From contig JANYBP010000011.1 in the NCBI GenBank assembly GCA_025360745.1, forward strand, positions 44,365-108,364: a DNA stretch of 64,000 nt, written 5' to 3'. The translations under genes and the position numbers were made by a program. Of this stretch, positions 53,653-61,978 are shown piece after piece. The notes below the pieces were generated by a model. That model was not told the DNA's origin. It made no database searches and saw only the letters and a list, made by a program, of their open reading frames with translations. The stretch is from a bacterium. Its GTDB lineage: Bacteria > Verrucomicrobiota > Kiritimatiellia > CAIKKV01 > CAIYGI01. Each line of letters opens with the position of its first letter. The first letter of the stretch is position 1.

Positions 53653-56221
53653 GTCGGTCATGAACCGTTCCGGTTGGCGCGAGGCCTGGGCCATCCTGCT
53701 GATCGCCGTCTGCATCGTGCTGCTACTCTGCCTTTTTTCCTATGACTGGCGCGACGTTTCGGCGCTCTGCGCCCCGCCGCGCGAACCGCCGGCCAACTTC
53801 ATCGGTCCGTTCGGCGCCTGGATGGCCTTCACGCTTTTCATGAGTTTCGGTATTGCGGCCTACTTCCTGCCCGTGTGGTTCCTTGGGTTCGGCCTGACCC
53901 TGGTCTTTCGCGGCATCGCCAATCTGCGCGCCAAACTGGTCTGGGCGGCGGTCTTCATGGCCAGTCTCTGCGGTCTGCTGGCGATCGAGCCTTCCTTCTG
54001 GTATCAGCTTTTCCCCCTGCTCAACATCGACGCGCCGGGCGGTATTCCAGCACAGTACGTGACCGATTGGATGTGCCACCACGCGCTGGGGCGCGTGGGT
54101 ACGCTGATCGTGGACCTGACCGGCATCACGATCGCCGTTGTGCTCTTCTTCGGCTGGGCCGCCATCCGCAACGGGGCGGTGCGTCTGGCGCTGGCCATCG
54201 AACGCGCCATTCAGGCCCAACGCACGGCTCGCGCCCAGCGCGCCGTCGAGAAGGCCACCGGCCGCCGCAGCACGGCCCCGCTGGCGCAGCCGGGCGACAC
54301 CTTGATTCCCGACAGCGAAACCCGCGCCGTGCGCAAACCGCGTGTCGCGGCGACGCGGACATTCACGACCGGACCGCGTGAAAGCGCCCCGCCGGAAGAG
54401 GAATCCGCATTGCCGGCAGCCGAATCGGCCGCGCCGGTGGCCGAGGAGATTTTGGAAGAGCGCGTGGTCCAGACGCCAATGTCCGCCGAGAGTCCCGCCG
54501 CCGCCCGCGTACGCCGCGTCGCGGCGCCCAAGGCCGCCGCTGTTGTTCCTCCGCCCGCCGCGGCTCCGGCCGCCGTTACGGCCAACGGCGCGCCATACAT
54601 GCTTCCATCCGTCGAACTGCTGGCCAGTCCGGCGGTCGGAGTCCGTCCCGCCATGCCCGAGGACGCCGAGGCGGCCGCGCGGGTGATCGTGAATACGCTC
54701 TCCGATTTCGGCATCAAGGTCGAGGTCACACATGTCGAGCAGGGCCCCACCGTCACCCGCTACGAACTGGTCCCGGCCTCCGGTGTGCGCCTGGAACGCA
54801 TCTCGGGACTGGCGCCCAACCTGCAGCTCAATCTGAAGGCCAACAGCGTCCGGATACAGGCCCCCATTCCCGGACGCGGCACAGTCGGCATCGAGATTCC
54901 CAACGCCTCGGCCACGATGGTGTATCTGAGCGACGTGATGAAAGGGACGGAGTGGCATGCCGGCCAGATGGATATTCCGCTCGCCCTGGGCAAGGATGTG
55001 GGCGGCAAGGACCTGGTGATCGACCTCGCCCGCATGCCGCACCTGCTGATTGCCGGCGCCACGGGATCTGGCAAGACCGTTTGCATGAACTCGATCCTGG
55101 CCGGCCTGCTGCTGGCGCGCACGCCCGACGAATTGCACCTGATGCTGGTGGATCCCAAGATCGTCGAGTTCGCCGCCTACCGCGGCCTGCCGCACCTCGA
55201 AGGCGTTCGCAAGGAGGTCATCACCGACCCCAAGAAAGTCGTCGGCGGACTGCGCTGGGCGATCACCGAGATGGAACGCCGCTACAAACTCTTCTCCAAG
55301 GTCGGCGTGCGTAATATCAAGGGCTTCAACACGCGGACGATCGAGAAGCAGCAGACGCTTTTCGGCGGCGAGGAGCCCGCCGGCGGCCTGCCGGCGCGCC
55401 TGCCCTATATCGTGATCATTGTGGACGAACTGGCCGACCTGATGCTGACCGCGGCGGCCGAGATGGAAACCTATATCGCGCGCCTGGCCCAGATGTCGCG
55501 CGCCGTCGGCATCCATATGATCCTCGCCACCCAGCGGCCGTCGGTCAACGTGATCACCGGCACGATCAAGGCCAATTTCCCAGCCCGCATCGCTTTCCAG
55601 GTGGCGCAGAAGACGGACAGCCGCACCATTCTCGACACGATCGGCGCCGAGAAATTGCTCGGCCGCGGCGACATGCTTTACCAGTCGCCGGGCGCCAGCC
55701 GCGTTGTGCGCGCGCAGGGCGCGTTCACGACCGACGAGGAAATCGCCCGCATTGTCGCCTTCATCGGCAGCCAGTGCCCCGCGCCCACGGCCGTCGAGGA
55801 GGCTGCACCCGAATCCGCCGAGCGGGCGGCGAACGCGGATGCCCGCAACGCTGGGGAAACCGGGACGGGCGACGAAACCCCCTCCGCGCCCCCGGCGGCG
55901 GTTTTCGATTCCGGTCCCGCCACGCCGAATTACGAGGACATGCTGGCCAAGGGTGGCGGCGACGGCGACGAGGATAACGCCATGATCGAGCAGTCCATGC
56001 AGATCATCCGCGAAACCCGCCGGGCCTCCACTTCGATGCTGCAGCGCCGGCTGCGTATCGGCTACACCCGCGCCGCGCGCATCATGGACACGCTGGAGGA
56101 ACGCGGAATAGTGGGTCCCGCGCGCGGTTCCGATCCGCGCGAAATTCTGATCGATCTGGATGGCGATATGACGGATCACGCCGGCGGTGACGGATCCGCC
56201 GCCGAGGAGAACGAACGATGA
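53645..56221 (+). CDS. ftsK: DNA translocase FtsK
   Basis: An 858-residue septal DNA pump. Four N-terminal membrane helices (from AWAILLIAVCIVLLLCLFSY) are followed by an alanine/proline-rich linker of about 230 residues and the RecA-like motor. Walker A GATGSGKT has its lysine at 477; VIIVDELADLMLT is Walker B. The C-terminal winged-helix gamma domain (RRASTSMLQRRLRIGYTRAARIMDTLEERGIVGPA) reads KOPS sequences and activates XerCD. The ATG at 53645 overlaps the TPR gene. Confidence 0.95.
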   Translation: MSESVMNRSGWREAWAILLIAVCIVLLLCLFSYDWRDVSALCAPPREPPANFIGPFGAWMAFTLFMSFGIAAYFLPVWFLGFGLTLVFRGIANLRAKLVWAAVFMASLCGLLAIEPSFWYQLFPLLNIDAPGGIPAQYVTDWMCHHALGRVGTLIVDLTGITIAVVLFFGWAAIRNGAVRLALAIERAIQAQRTARAQRAVEKATGRRSTAPLAQPGDTLIPDSETRAVRKPRVAATRTFTTGPRESAPPEEESALPAAESAAPVAEEILEERVVQTPMSAESPAAARVRRVAAPKAAAVVPPPAAAPAAVTANGAPYMLPSVELLASPAVGVRPAMPEDAEAAARVIVNTLSDFGIKVEVTHVEQGPTVTRYELVPASGVRLERISGLAPNLQLNLKANSVRIQAPIPGRGTVGIEIPNASATMVYLSDVMKGTEWHAGQMDIPLALGKDVGGKDLVIDLARMPHLLIAGATGSGKTVCMNSILAGLLLARTPDELHLMLVDPKIVEFAAYRGLPHLEGVRKEVITDPKKVVGGLRWAITEMERRYKLFSKVGVRNIKGFNTRTIEKQQTLFGGEEPAGGLPARLPYIVIIVDELADLMLTAAAEMETYIARLAQMSRAVGIHMILATQRPSVNVITGTIKANFPARIAFQVAQKTDSRTILDTIGAEKLLGRGDMLYQSPGASRVVRAQGAFTTDEEIARIVAFIGSQCPAPTAVEEAAPESAERAANADARNAGETGTGDETPSAPPAAVFDSGPATPNYEDMLAKGGGDGDEDNAMIEQSMQIIRETRRASTSMLQRRLRIGYTRAARIMDTLEERGIVGPARGSDPREILIDLDGDMTDHAGGDGSAAEENER

Positions 56222-56907
56222 ACGAGAAAATGCCGCTGGGCGAGGTCTTGAAGATGGCGCGGCAGAAACGCCGTCAAAGCATTTCCCAGATTGCCGAAAC
56301 GACGCGACTCAAGGCGACGCTGATCGAGGATCTGGAACGCAACGATTTCCGCAATGTTCCGGCCCCGATCTATGGCCGCGGCTTCATCAGAATGTATGCC
56401 GAGGCCGTGGGTCTCGACCCACGCCCGTTGATCGATGAATACATGCGGGGCTGCGCCGCCAGCCGTCCGGTCGCGCGTGTTCTGGACGCCGCCCCCGCGG
56501 CGGCGCATGCCCAACGCTCCGCCGCGCGTTTCATGCGCCGCCGCAACTGGCTCTCCATCTGGGACACCTTCCGCCGCAATCTTGAGCAGCTCGGGGCCGA
56601 CTTGATCGATCGTACCCGCGCACGGCGCAGCGCATCCGCCTACCGGGTCCGCACGCATCGCTCGCTCGACGAACGTCTGGCCGGCGTTCCCTGGGCGGCG
56701 CTCGTGGTGGCGTTGGCCGTGGCGGTGCTGTTGGTCTTCATCTGCATCGGCATCGGACACCTCTTCGCCACGGCGCGCACGACGCCTCCCTCATCCGCGC
56801 TGCATGTCACCCCCGCGCGTGTCGCACCGTCCGTGCCCCTGCGCATGGCCGCGGAACCCCCGGCGCCCTATTCCATGACCGCGCCCAGCGCCCCGGTTGC
56901 ACGGTGA
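56218..56907 (+). CDS. RodZ-like helix-turn-helix membrane protein
   Basis: A 229-residue protein. The N-terminal HTH_25 domain reads GEVLKMARQKRRQSISQIAE, then TTRLKATLIEDLERNDFRNV and YGRGFIRMYAEAVGLDPRPL, as in RodZ. One membrane helix (WAALVVALAVAVLLVFICIG) lies near residue 165. The exported C-terminal part is short compared with E. coli RodZ. In RodZ the cytoplasmic domain binds MreB; here mreB is not in view. It overlaps ftsK and rimO by 4 bp each. Confidence 0.85.
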   Translation: MNEKMPLGEVLKMARQKRRQSISQIAETTRLKATLIEDLERNDFRNVPAPIYGRGFIRMYAEAVGLDPRPLIDEYMRGCAASRPVARVLDAAPAAAHAQRSAARFMRRRNWLSIWDTFRRNLEQLGADLIDRTRARRSASAYRVRTHRSLDERLAGVPWAALVVALAVAVLLVFICIGIGHLFATARTTPPSSALHVTPARVAPSVPLRMAAEPPAPYSMTAPSAPVAR

Positions 56908-58286
56908 CCCGCGCCCGTCCATCCGCGCCGACCTCCGCGCTCAGTGTCGGACTGATCAGTCTCGGCTGCGCCAAAAATCTGGTGGACACCGAACACATGG
57001 CCGCCGTGCTGCGCGCGCAGGGGCTGCGGCTGGCGCCCTCGCCGGAAGCCGCGGACATCGTGCTGATCAACACCTGTGGTTTTATCGGCGACGCCAAGCG
57101 CGAATCCATGGACGCCATCCGGCGCGCCTGCGCCCTGAAACGCGCCGGCGGGTGCCGGGCGGTTTTTGTCGCCGGCTGTCTCGTGCAACGCTATCAGCGC
57201 GAGTTGCAGGCCGATCTGCCCGAGGTGGACGGATTTATCGGGCTGGACGCCATCGACCGCGTGGGCGCCTTGGCGCGCTGCCTGGCCGGCGGCGCCCGCG
57301 GTCTCTACGACGTGCCCGCCGTCGCGAGGCGCCTTTTTGAACCGCGCGCGAATCGCGTCGCCTTGACCGGCGCGCCCTACGCCTATCTTAAAATATCCGA
57401 GGGCTGCGACCACCGCTGCGGCTTCTGCGCGATTCCCGCGATCCGCGGCGCCCAGCGCTCGCGTTCGATCGCGTCGGTCGTCCGCGAGGCGCGCGCCCTG
57501 CTGCGCGCGGGTGTGCGGGAACTGACGCTCGTCTCGCAGGACACGACGGCCTACGGCCGCGATCGCGCCGACGGCGCCGCGTTGCCGGCGCTGCTGCGGG
57601 CGCTCGACGGGCTCGCCGGCGATTTCTGGATCCGCCTGCTCTACGGTTACCCGTCGCTGGCGCGCGGCGAACTGCTGGAAACGCTGGCCGCCGGACGGCA
57701 TGCCGTACCCTACCTCGATCTGCCCATCCAGCACAGCCACCCGGAAATTCTGCGCGCCATGGGCCGCTCCGATTCCGCGCGCGCCGTCGCGCGTCTCGCC
57801 CCGCGCCTGCGCGCCGCCCTGCCGGGCGTCACGCTGCGCACAACCTGCCTGGTCGGTTATCCCGGTGAAACCGAGGCGCACATCCGCCACCTGATCGATT
57901 ATGTACGCGACGCGACCTTCGATCACCTGGGCGTCTTTACTTTCTCGCGCGAAGACAATACCCGCGCCTGGGCCTTGCCGAAATCGGTCCCGGCCGCGCT
58001 TGCGCGCGAGCGGCGCGACCGCGTGCTCCTGGCCCAGAACGAGGTGATGCGGAAAAAAGCCGCCGAACGATTTGGCAAAAGCGACCGCATTTTGCTAGAA
58101 CACCCTCCGCGCACGCCAAAAGGGGCGTGGCGCGGCCGGGCGGCCGGCCAGGCGCCCGAAGTGGACGGCGCGACGCTGGTGCGCCGCGTGCCCGCCGGGA
58201 GGCGGGCCGGCGACTTTGTGAACGTCCACTACACCGATGCGGTCGGGGTGGATCGTGGCGCTTTATTTCTTACGTGCCGGCAGTAA
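56904..58286 (+). CDS. rimO: Ribosomal protein S12 methylthiotransferase RimO
   Basis: A 460-residue radical SAM methylthiotransferase modifying S12 Asp-89 (E. coli numbering). The UPF0004 domain begins SVGLISLGCAKNLVDTEHM and contains INTCGFIGDAKRES and FVAGCLVQRY. The radical SAM cluster cysteines are C168, C172 and C175 (GCDHRCGFCAIP). A C-terminal TRAM domain follows. Start is GTG at 56904, overlapping the previous stop. rimO between a RodZ-like gene and pgsA is a common arrangement. Confidence 0.95.
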   Translation: MTRARPSAPTSALSVGLISLGCAKNLVDTEHMAAVLRAQGLRLAPSPEAADIVLINTCGFIGDAKRESMDAIRRACALKRAGGCRAVFVAGCLVQRYQRELQADLPEVDGFIGLDAIDRVGALARCLAGGARGLYDVPAVARRLFEPRANRVALTGAPYAYLKISEGCDHRCGFCAIPAIRGAQRSRSIASVVREARALLRAGVRELTLVSQDTTAYGRDRADGAALPALLRALDGLAGDFWIRLLYGYPSLARGELLETLAAGRHAVPYLDLPIQHSHPEILRAMGRSDSARAVARLAPRLRAALPGVTLRTTCLVGYPGETEAHIRHLIDYVRDATFDHLGVFTFSREDNTRAWALPKSVPAALARERRDRVLLAQNEVMRKKAAERFGKSDRILLEHPPRTPKGAWRGRAAGQAPEVDGATLVRRVPAGRRAGDFVNVHYTDAVGVDRGALFLTCRQ

Positions 58287-58293
58287 TGAATAA

Positions 58294-58905
58294 ATGAACC
58301 TGCCCAACAAACTCACCATCAGCCGCATCGGCATGACCTTTGTGCTGGTCGCGCTGCTGACCATTCCCGGCCTGCCATGGGCCTGCACCGCCGCCGTGCT
58401 GGTTTTCGCGATCGCCGGTTTTACGGACATCGCCGACGGCAACATCGCGCGCCGCCGGGGGCTGATCACGCCGTTTGGCCAACTGATGGATCCGCTGGCC
58501 GACAAGATACTGATCTCCGCCTGCTTCATCTCTTTTGTCGCCATTGGACACATCATCCCCGCCTGGATCGTGATCGCGATCATCAGCCGCGAGTTTTTGA
58601 TCACCGGCCTGCGTCTGCTGGCGATTCAGAAGGGGCGTGTGCTTCCGGCCAGCGCGTGGGGCAAACACAAGTTGATCTGGCAGACCATTGCGATCGTGAC
58701 GATCCTGGTCGGGCTGTCGCTGCAGTACGATCTCCTGCCGCGTCTCCCGCATGCGTGGTCCGGCGGCGCGGCTTTTCAGAGCGCGTTTGTGCCTTGCTTC
58801 CACATCGTTGCCAATGTGCTGGTCTGGATCGTGGCGGTCTTGACCGTGGTTTCCGGCAGTGTGTACATGTGGCAATGCCGCGATCTGTATCGCGAACAAT
58901 GGTGA
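58294..58905 (+). CDS. pgsA: CDP-diacylglycerol-glycerol-3-phosphate 3-phosphatidyltransferase
   Basis: A 203-residue membrane enzyme making phosphatidylglycerol phosphate. The CDP-alcohol phosphotransferase signature D-G-x2-A-R-x8-G-x3-D-x3-D is complete in ADGNIARRRGLITPFGQLMD followed by PLAD. Six hydrophobic helices are visible. MNLPNKLTISRIGMTFVLV is the typical N-terminus. It follows rimO by 7 bp and precedes a small zinc-type protein by 7 bp. Confidence 0.95.
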   Translation: MNLPNKLTISRIGMTFVLVALLTIPGLPWACTAAVLVFAIAGFTDIADGNIARRRGLITPFGQLMDPLADKILISACFISFVAIGHIIPAWIVIAIISREFLITGLRLLAIQKGRVLPASAWGKHKLIWQTIAIVTILVGLSLQYDLLPRLPHAWSGGAAFQSAFVPCFHIVANVLVWIVAVLTVVSGSVYMWQCRDLYREQW

Positions 58906-58912
58906 GGCTTTA

Positions 58913-59458
58913 ATGAGTCAGGAATGGAAAATCCAGAGTCTGGGAAAACAGTGCGGCGGCTGCCAGGCGCCGTTTGCCGACGCGCAGGCGCATGTCACGC
59001 GGCTGTTTTTCGATGACGCCGGCGGTTACACCCGCGCCGACTACTGCGAACCCTGCTGGAACAGCCAGGCCAACGCCCTGCCGCGCTTCAGCGCCTGGAA
59101 AGGCGTCTACCACGTTCCGCCGCCGCCCGACACCTCGAAAATCGTCCGCCATGAAACCGTCGAGTCGCTGCTGCGCGAAATGATTCAAGCCGGCGATCCC
59201 GCCCGGCGCGCCGTGATCTATATCCTTTCGGTGATGCTGGAACGCAAGCGGGTATTGATCGAGCGCGAGATAACCACGGCGGAAGACGGCGCCCGCATCG
59301 TCGTCTACGAACACCGCAAGACCGCCGAAACCTTCGTGATTCACGATCCGCAACTCAAGCTCGACGAACTTGAACCGATCCAGCAGTCCGTGATGCAACT
59401 CCTGGCCGCGCCGGCGCCGGAGCAGGTCCCCGTACCGCAGCCGGAAAATAATAATTGA
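58913..59458 (+). CDS. Conserved hypothetical protein with two CxxC pairs
   Basis: A 181-residue protein. Two CxxC pairs (KQCGGCQAPF and DYCEPCWNSQ) about 30 residues apart suggest a zinc ribbon. The rest is helical (ESLLREMIQAGDPARRAVIYILSVMLERKRVLI) and ends in a proline-rich tail. No enzymatic motif is seen. Its place at the end of the ftsK-rimO-pgsA run suggests it is co-expressed with them. I do not recognise a named family. Confidence 0.85.
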   Translation: MSQEWKIQSLGKQCGGCQAPFADAQAHVTRLFFDDAGGYTRADYCEPCWNSQANALPRFSAWKGVYHVPPPPDTSKIVRHETVESLLREMIQAGDPARRAVIYILSVMLERKRVLIEREITTAEDGARIVVYEHRKTAETFVIHDPQLKLDELEPIQQSVMQLLAAPAPEQVPVPQPENNN

Positions 59459-59476
59459 CCCCTTTGTTTTCGGCAA

Positions 59477-59502
59477 TGGAGGGACGACCTCCGTGTCGTC
59501 CG
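59477..59502 (+). repeat. TGGAGG-headed hairpin, stem variant 1
   Basis: GGAG, stem GGACGAC / GTCGTCC, loop CTCCGT; identical to the unit at 44472-44448. Confidence 0.88.
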
Positions 59503-59573
59503 CGCTCTTCGTGGTGAGTCAACCCGCTCGCATCGCGATGATGCGTTTGCCCTGGAACTTTGCGAAAAGCGCA

Positions 59574-59602
59574 TTGACAGAAACCGGCCTTTGTAATACA
59601 TT
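59574..59602 (+). promoter_or_regulatory. Promoter of the RHH/PIN module, near-leaderless
   Basis: -35 TTGACA (59574-59579), 17-bp spacer, -10 TACATT (59597-59602). The antitoxin ATG at 59610 is 8 bp after the -10. TGACA (59575-59579) and TGTCA (59602-59606) form an inverted repeat spanning the promoter, a likely operator for the RHH antitoxin. Confidence 0.7.
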
Positions 59603-59609
59603 GTCAGAC

Positions 59610-59831
59610 ATGAATACCGCAACGCTCAGCATTCGCTTGGATAAAGACTTGGACCGTCTCTTGAGCAAGGCCAGCCGGCAGGCTGGCAGGAGCCGCAGCG
59701 ACGTCGCGCGTAATGCGTTGCGTCGTCAACTGCGCCTCACACAGTTCGAATCCATCCGCCGGCGCATGATGCCCTTTGCGGAAGCGCGCGGGTTCATCAC
59801 CGACGAGGACGTCTTTGCGAATACGCCATGA
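59610..59831 (+). CDS. Ribbon-helix-helix (CopG-like) antitoxin
   Basis: A 73-residue protein: MNTATLSIRLDKDLDRLLSK followed by a helix ASRQAGRSRSDVARNALRRQL, the RHH DNA-binding fold. The C-terminal half (RRRMMPFAEARGFITDEDVF) is the usual toxin-binding tail of antitoxins paired with PIN-family toxins. Stop and toxin start overlap as ATGA. The longer open frame upstream would run through the promoter and is rejected. Confidence 0.88.
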   Translation: MNTATLSIRLDKDLDRLLSKASRQAGRSRSDVARNALRRQLRLTQFESIRRRMMPFAEARGFITDEDVFANTP

Positions 59832-60229
59832 GGGTCTTTCTGGATACCAATGTCATTGCCAGCGCCATGGCGACGCGCGGGTTGTGCGCGGATGTGTTTC
59901 GTTTCACGACAGAGCACCACGAACTCGTGATTTCCGAACAACTGCTGAATGAACTTGAACGGACGCTGCGGGAGAAATTCCTGGCCCCGTCTGACTTGAT
60001 TGCGGACACCCTGTGGCTCCTGAGACAAGACACGCTGTTTGCCGAGGCGGAACCGCTGATCGCTCTCGACCTGAAAGACAGCGGAGACGTGGCCATCGTG
60101 TCGGCGGCCATCCATGCTGGCGCTGATCTCCTGGTCACGGGCGACAAGGAAATGTTAAAGCTCGGGAAGGTTGACGCCCTGGAAATCTTGTCCCCCCGGC
60201 AATATTGGGAAAAACAAAGAGGCAAATAG
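59828..60229 (+). CDS. PIN-domain toxin (TIGR00305/PIN_3-like)
   Basis: A 133-residue PIN-domain RNase. MRVFLDTNVIASAMATRGL carries the first acidic residue D6; later ones are in LLNELERTLREKF, LKDSGDVAIVSAAIHAGADLLVTGDKEML. The GDKxML ending is characteristic of the TIGR00305 group. It forms the second PIN-toxin module of the window, after vapBC. The deacylase gene starts 1 bp after its stop. Confidence 0.9.
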   Translation: MRVFLDTNVIASAMATRGLCADVFRFTTEHHELVISEQLLNELERTLREKFLAPSDLIADTLWLLRQDTLFAEAEPLIALDLKDSGDVAIVSAAIHAGADLLVTGDKEMLKLGKVDALEILSPRQYWEKQRGK

Positions 60230-60230
60230 C

Positions 60231-61790
60231 ATGTTCGACCTACTAATACGCGGCGCCTTGATTTATGACGGCTCGGGCGCGCAGCCGGCGTTGGGAAACC
60301 TGGCCGTTAACGGCGATCGCATCGCCGCGGTCGGAGAACTTGCGGGCGCTACGGCGCGCAACGCGATCGAGGCCGCCGGCAAAGCGCTCTGTCCCGGTTT
60401 CATTGACGTACACAGCCACTCCGACACTTATCTGCTGATCGAACCCTCCGCCCCCAGCAAGATCAGCCAGGGGGTCACCAGCGAAATTATCGGCAACTGC
60501 GGCGCTTCCGCCGCTCCGCGCACGCCCCTGACCCGCCTGCCATCCGACTGGGCCGACAAGTCCTATCCCGCTTCCTGGGAGAGCGTGGCCGACTACCGCG
60601 CCCTGCTGGAGCAGGTTCGCCCGGCGGTTAACGTGATGATGCTCGCCGGCCACAACCGGCTGCGCTCGGATATCATGGGCTACGCCGCGCGGGCGGCGAC
60701 CGCGGACGAGGTGGCGGGGATGTGCCGGCTGTTGGAGCAGTCTTTCGACGAGGGTATGCGCGGCTTGAGCACAGGTCTGCTTTACACGCCCGGCTGCTTT
60801 TCCGAACCCGGCGAAGTGCGGGCGCTGGCGCGCGTCGCGGCGCGACGCGGCGGCATATACACCACCCACATGCGCAGTGAAGGCGCGCGCCTGCTGGAGT
60901 CGCTCGACGAAACCCTGGAACTTGGCCGTAGCACCGGCGTGCGGTTGCAGATATCGCACCTAAAGACCTCCGGCCGCGCCCATTGGGGCAAACTCGACGC
61001 CGCGCTGGACCGCCTGCGCGGCGCGCGCGCCGGTGGACTCGACCTGGCGGCCGACCGCTATCCCTACACGGCGGCCTCGACCGATCTCGACGTGCTGCTC
61101 CCCGACTGGGCCGCGGGCGACGGACGCGAAGCGGTGCTGGCGCGCCTCGCCGATCCCGCGCAGCGCGCCCGCATCCGCGACGACATCCTGAGCGGCCGCG
61201 CCGGCGACTACTGGGGCTCGGTGCAGATCGCCTCGACCCACCATCCCGACAATCTGCGCTTCCAGGGTCGGCCGCTGAACGAAGTGGCCGCGACGCTGGG
61301 GCTCGAACCGGTGGATGCCGCGCTGCACCTGATGGCGACCGATGCCCTCCACACCTCGGCCGTTTTTTTCGGCATGAGCGAGGAGAACCTGACCCGCATC
61401 CTGGCCGAACCATATGTGATGATCGGTTCCGACGCCTCGTTGTGCGCGCCCGAGGGTGTGCTCGGCCGCGACCATCCCCATCCCCGCGCCTACGGAACTT
61501 TTCCACGTTTTCTGCGCGCCGCGCTCGACGGGCGCGCCGTTCCCGTGTCCGAAGCGATCCGCAAAATGACCGCACTGCCCGCGGCGCAATTCGCTTTGAA
61601 GGGACGCGGCGTAATCGCGCCGGGCGCCTTCGCAGATCTGGTGGTTTTCGATCCCGCCGCCGTTCGCGACCTGGCCACCTACGAACAACCGCACCAGTTC
61701 GCCGCCGGCATTGAACATGTCGTCGTCAATGGCGTGACAACATATCGTCCGGGAAAGATCTCGGCAACACGCGCCGGCCGCGTTTTGTAG
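60231..61790 (+). CDS. N-acyl-D-amino-acid deacylase / D-aminoacylase family amidohydrolase
   Basis: A 519-residue amidohydrolase. MFDLLIRGALIYDGSGAQPA is the small beta domain; the metal site HSH is in PGFIDVHSHSDTYLL, with further ligands in GGIYTTHMRSEG, RLQISHLKTSG and VMIGSDASL. GVTSEIIGNCGASAAP is typical of D-aminoacylases. Such enzymes release D-amino acids from N-acyl forms, possibly in peptidoglycan or peptide turnover; substrate is not certain. It follows the PIN toxin by 1 bp, probably by chance of insertion rather than function. Confidence 0.9.
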   Translation: MFDLLIRGALIYDGSGAQPALGNLAVNGDRIAAVGELAGATARNAIEAAGKALCPGFIDVHSHSDTYLLIEPSAPSKISQGVTSEIIGNCGASAAPRTPLTRLPSDWADKSYPASWESVADYRALLEQVRPAVNVMMLAGHNRLRSDIMGYAARAATADEVAGMCRLLEQSFDEGMRGLSTGLLYTPGCFSEPGEVRALARVAARRGGIYTTHMRSEGARLLESLDETLELGRSTGVRLQISHLKTSGRAHWGKLDAALDRLRGARAGGLDLAADRYPYTAASTDLDVLLPDWAAGDGREAVLARLADPAQRARIRDDILSGRAGDYWGSVQIASTHHPDNLRFQGRPLNEVAATLGLEPVDAALHLMATDALHTSAVFFGMSEENLTRILAEPYVMIGSDASLCAPEGVLGRDHPHPRAYGTFPRFLRAALDGRAVPVSEAIRKMTALPAAQFALKGRGVIAPGAFADLVVFDPAAVRDLATYEQPHQFAAGIEHVVVNGVTTYRPGKISATRAGRVL

Positions 61791-61857
61791 AGACTAAAGC
61801 GACCACAGGGACGCCAAGGCTGATGCTGTTTAGGCTGAAGGCCGTGCGGTTCCGGGA

Positions 61858-61978
61858 TGTATCTCCAGGGAACGTCATCGAGACTTACTGGAGGATTTTT
61901 CTGGAGGGCGGCAGGCCTCTGCCGCCGCGTGGGCGTGGGGCGAAATGCTTATGGATGGGAATGTCGGAACGACGTTAG
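61858..61978. repeat. REP-like repeat (GGCGGCAG family, copy 3) adjoining the insertion sequence
   Basis: TGGAGG head at 61902, perfect stem GGCGGCAG / CTGCCGCC with GCCT loop, then GTGGGCGTGGGGCGAAATGC and GGAACGACGTTAG. A partial inverted unit with CTCCA lies at 61863. The insertion sequence starts at the final TAG of this repeat. Confidence 0.85.
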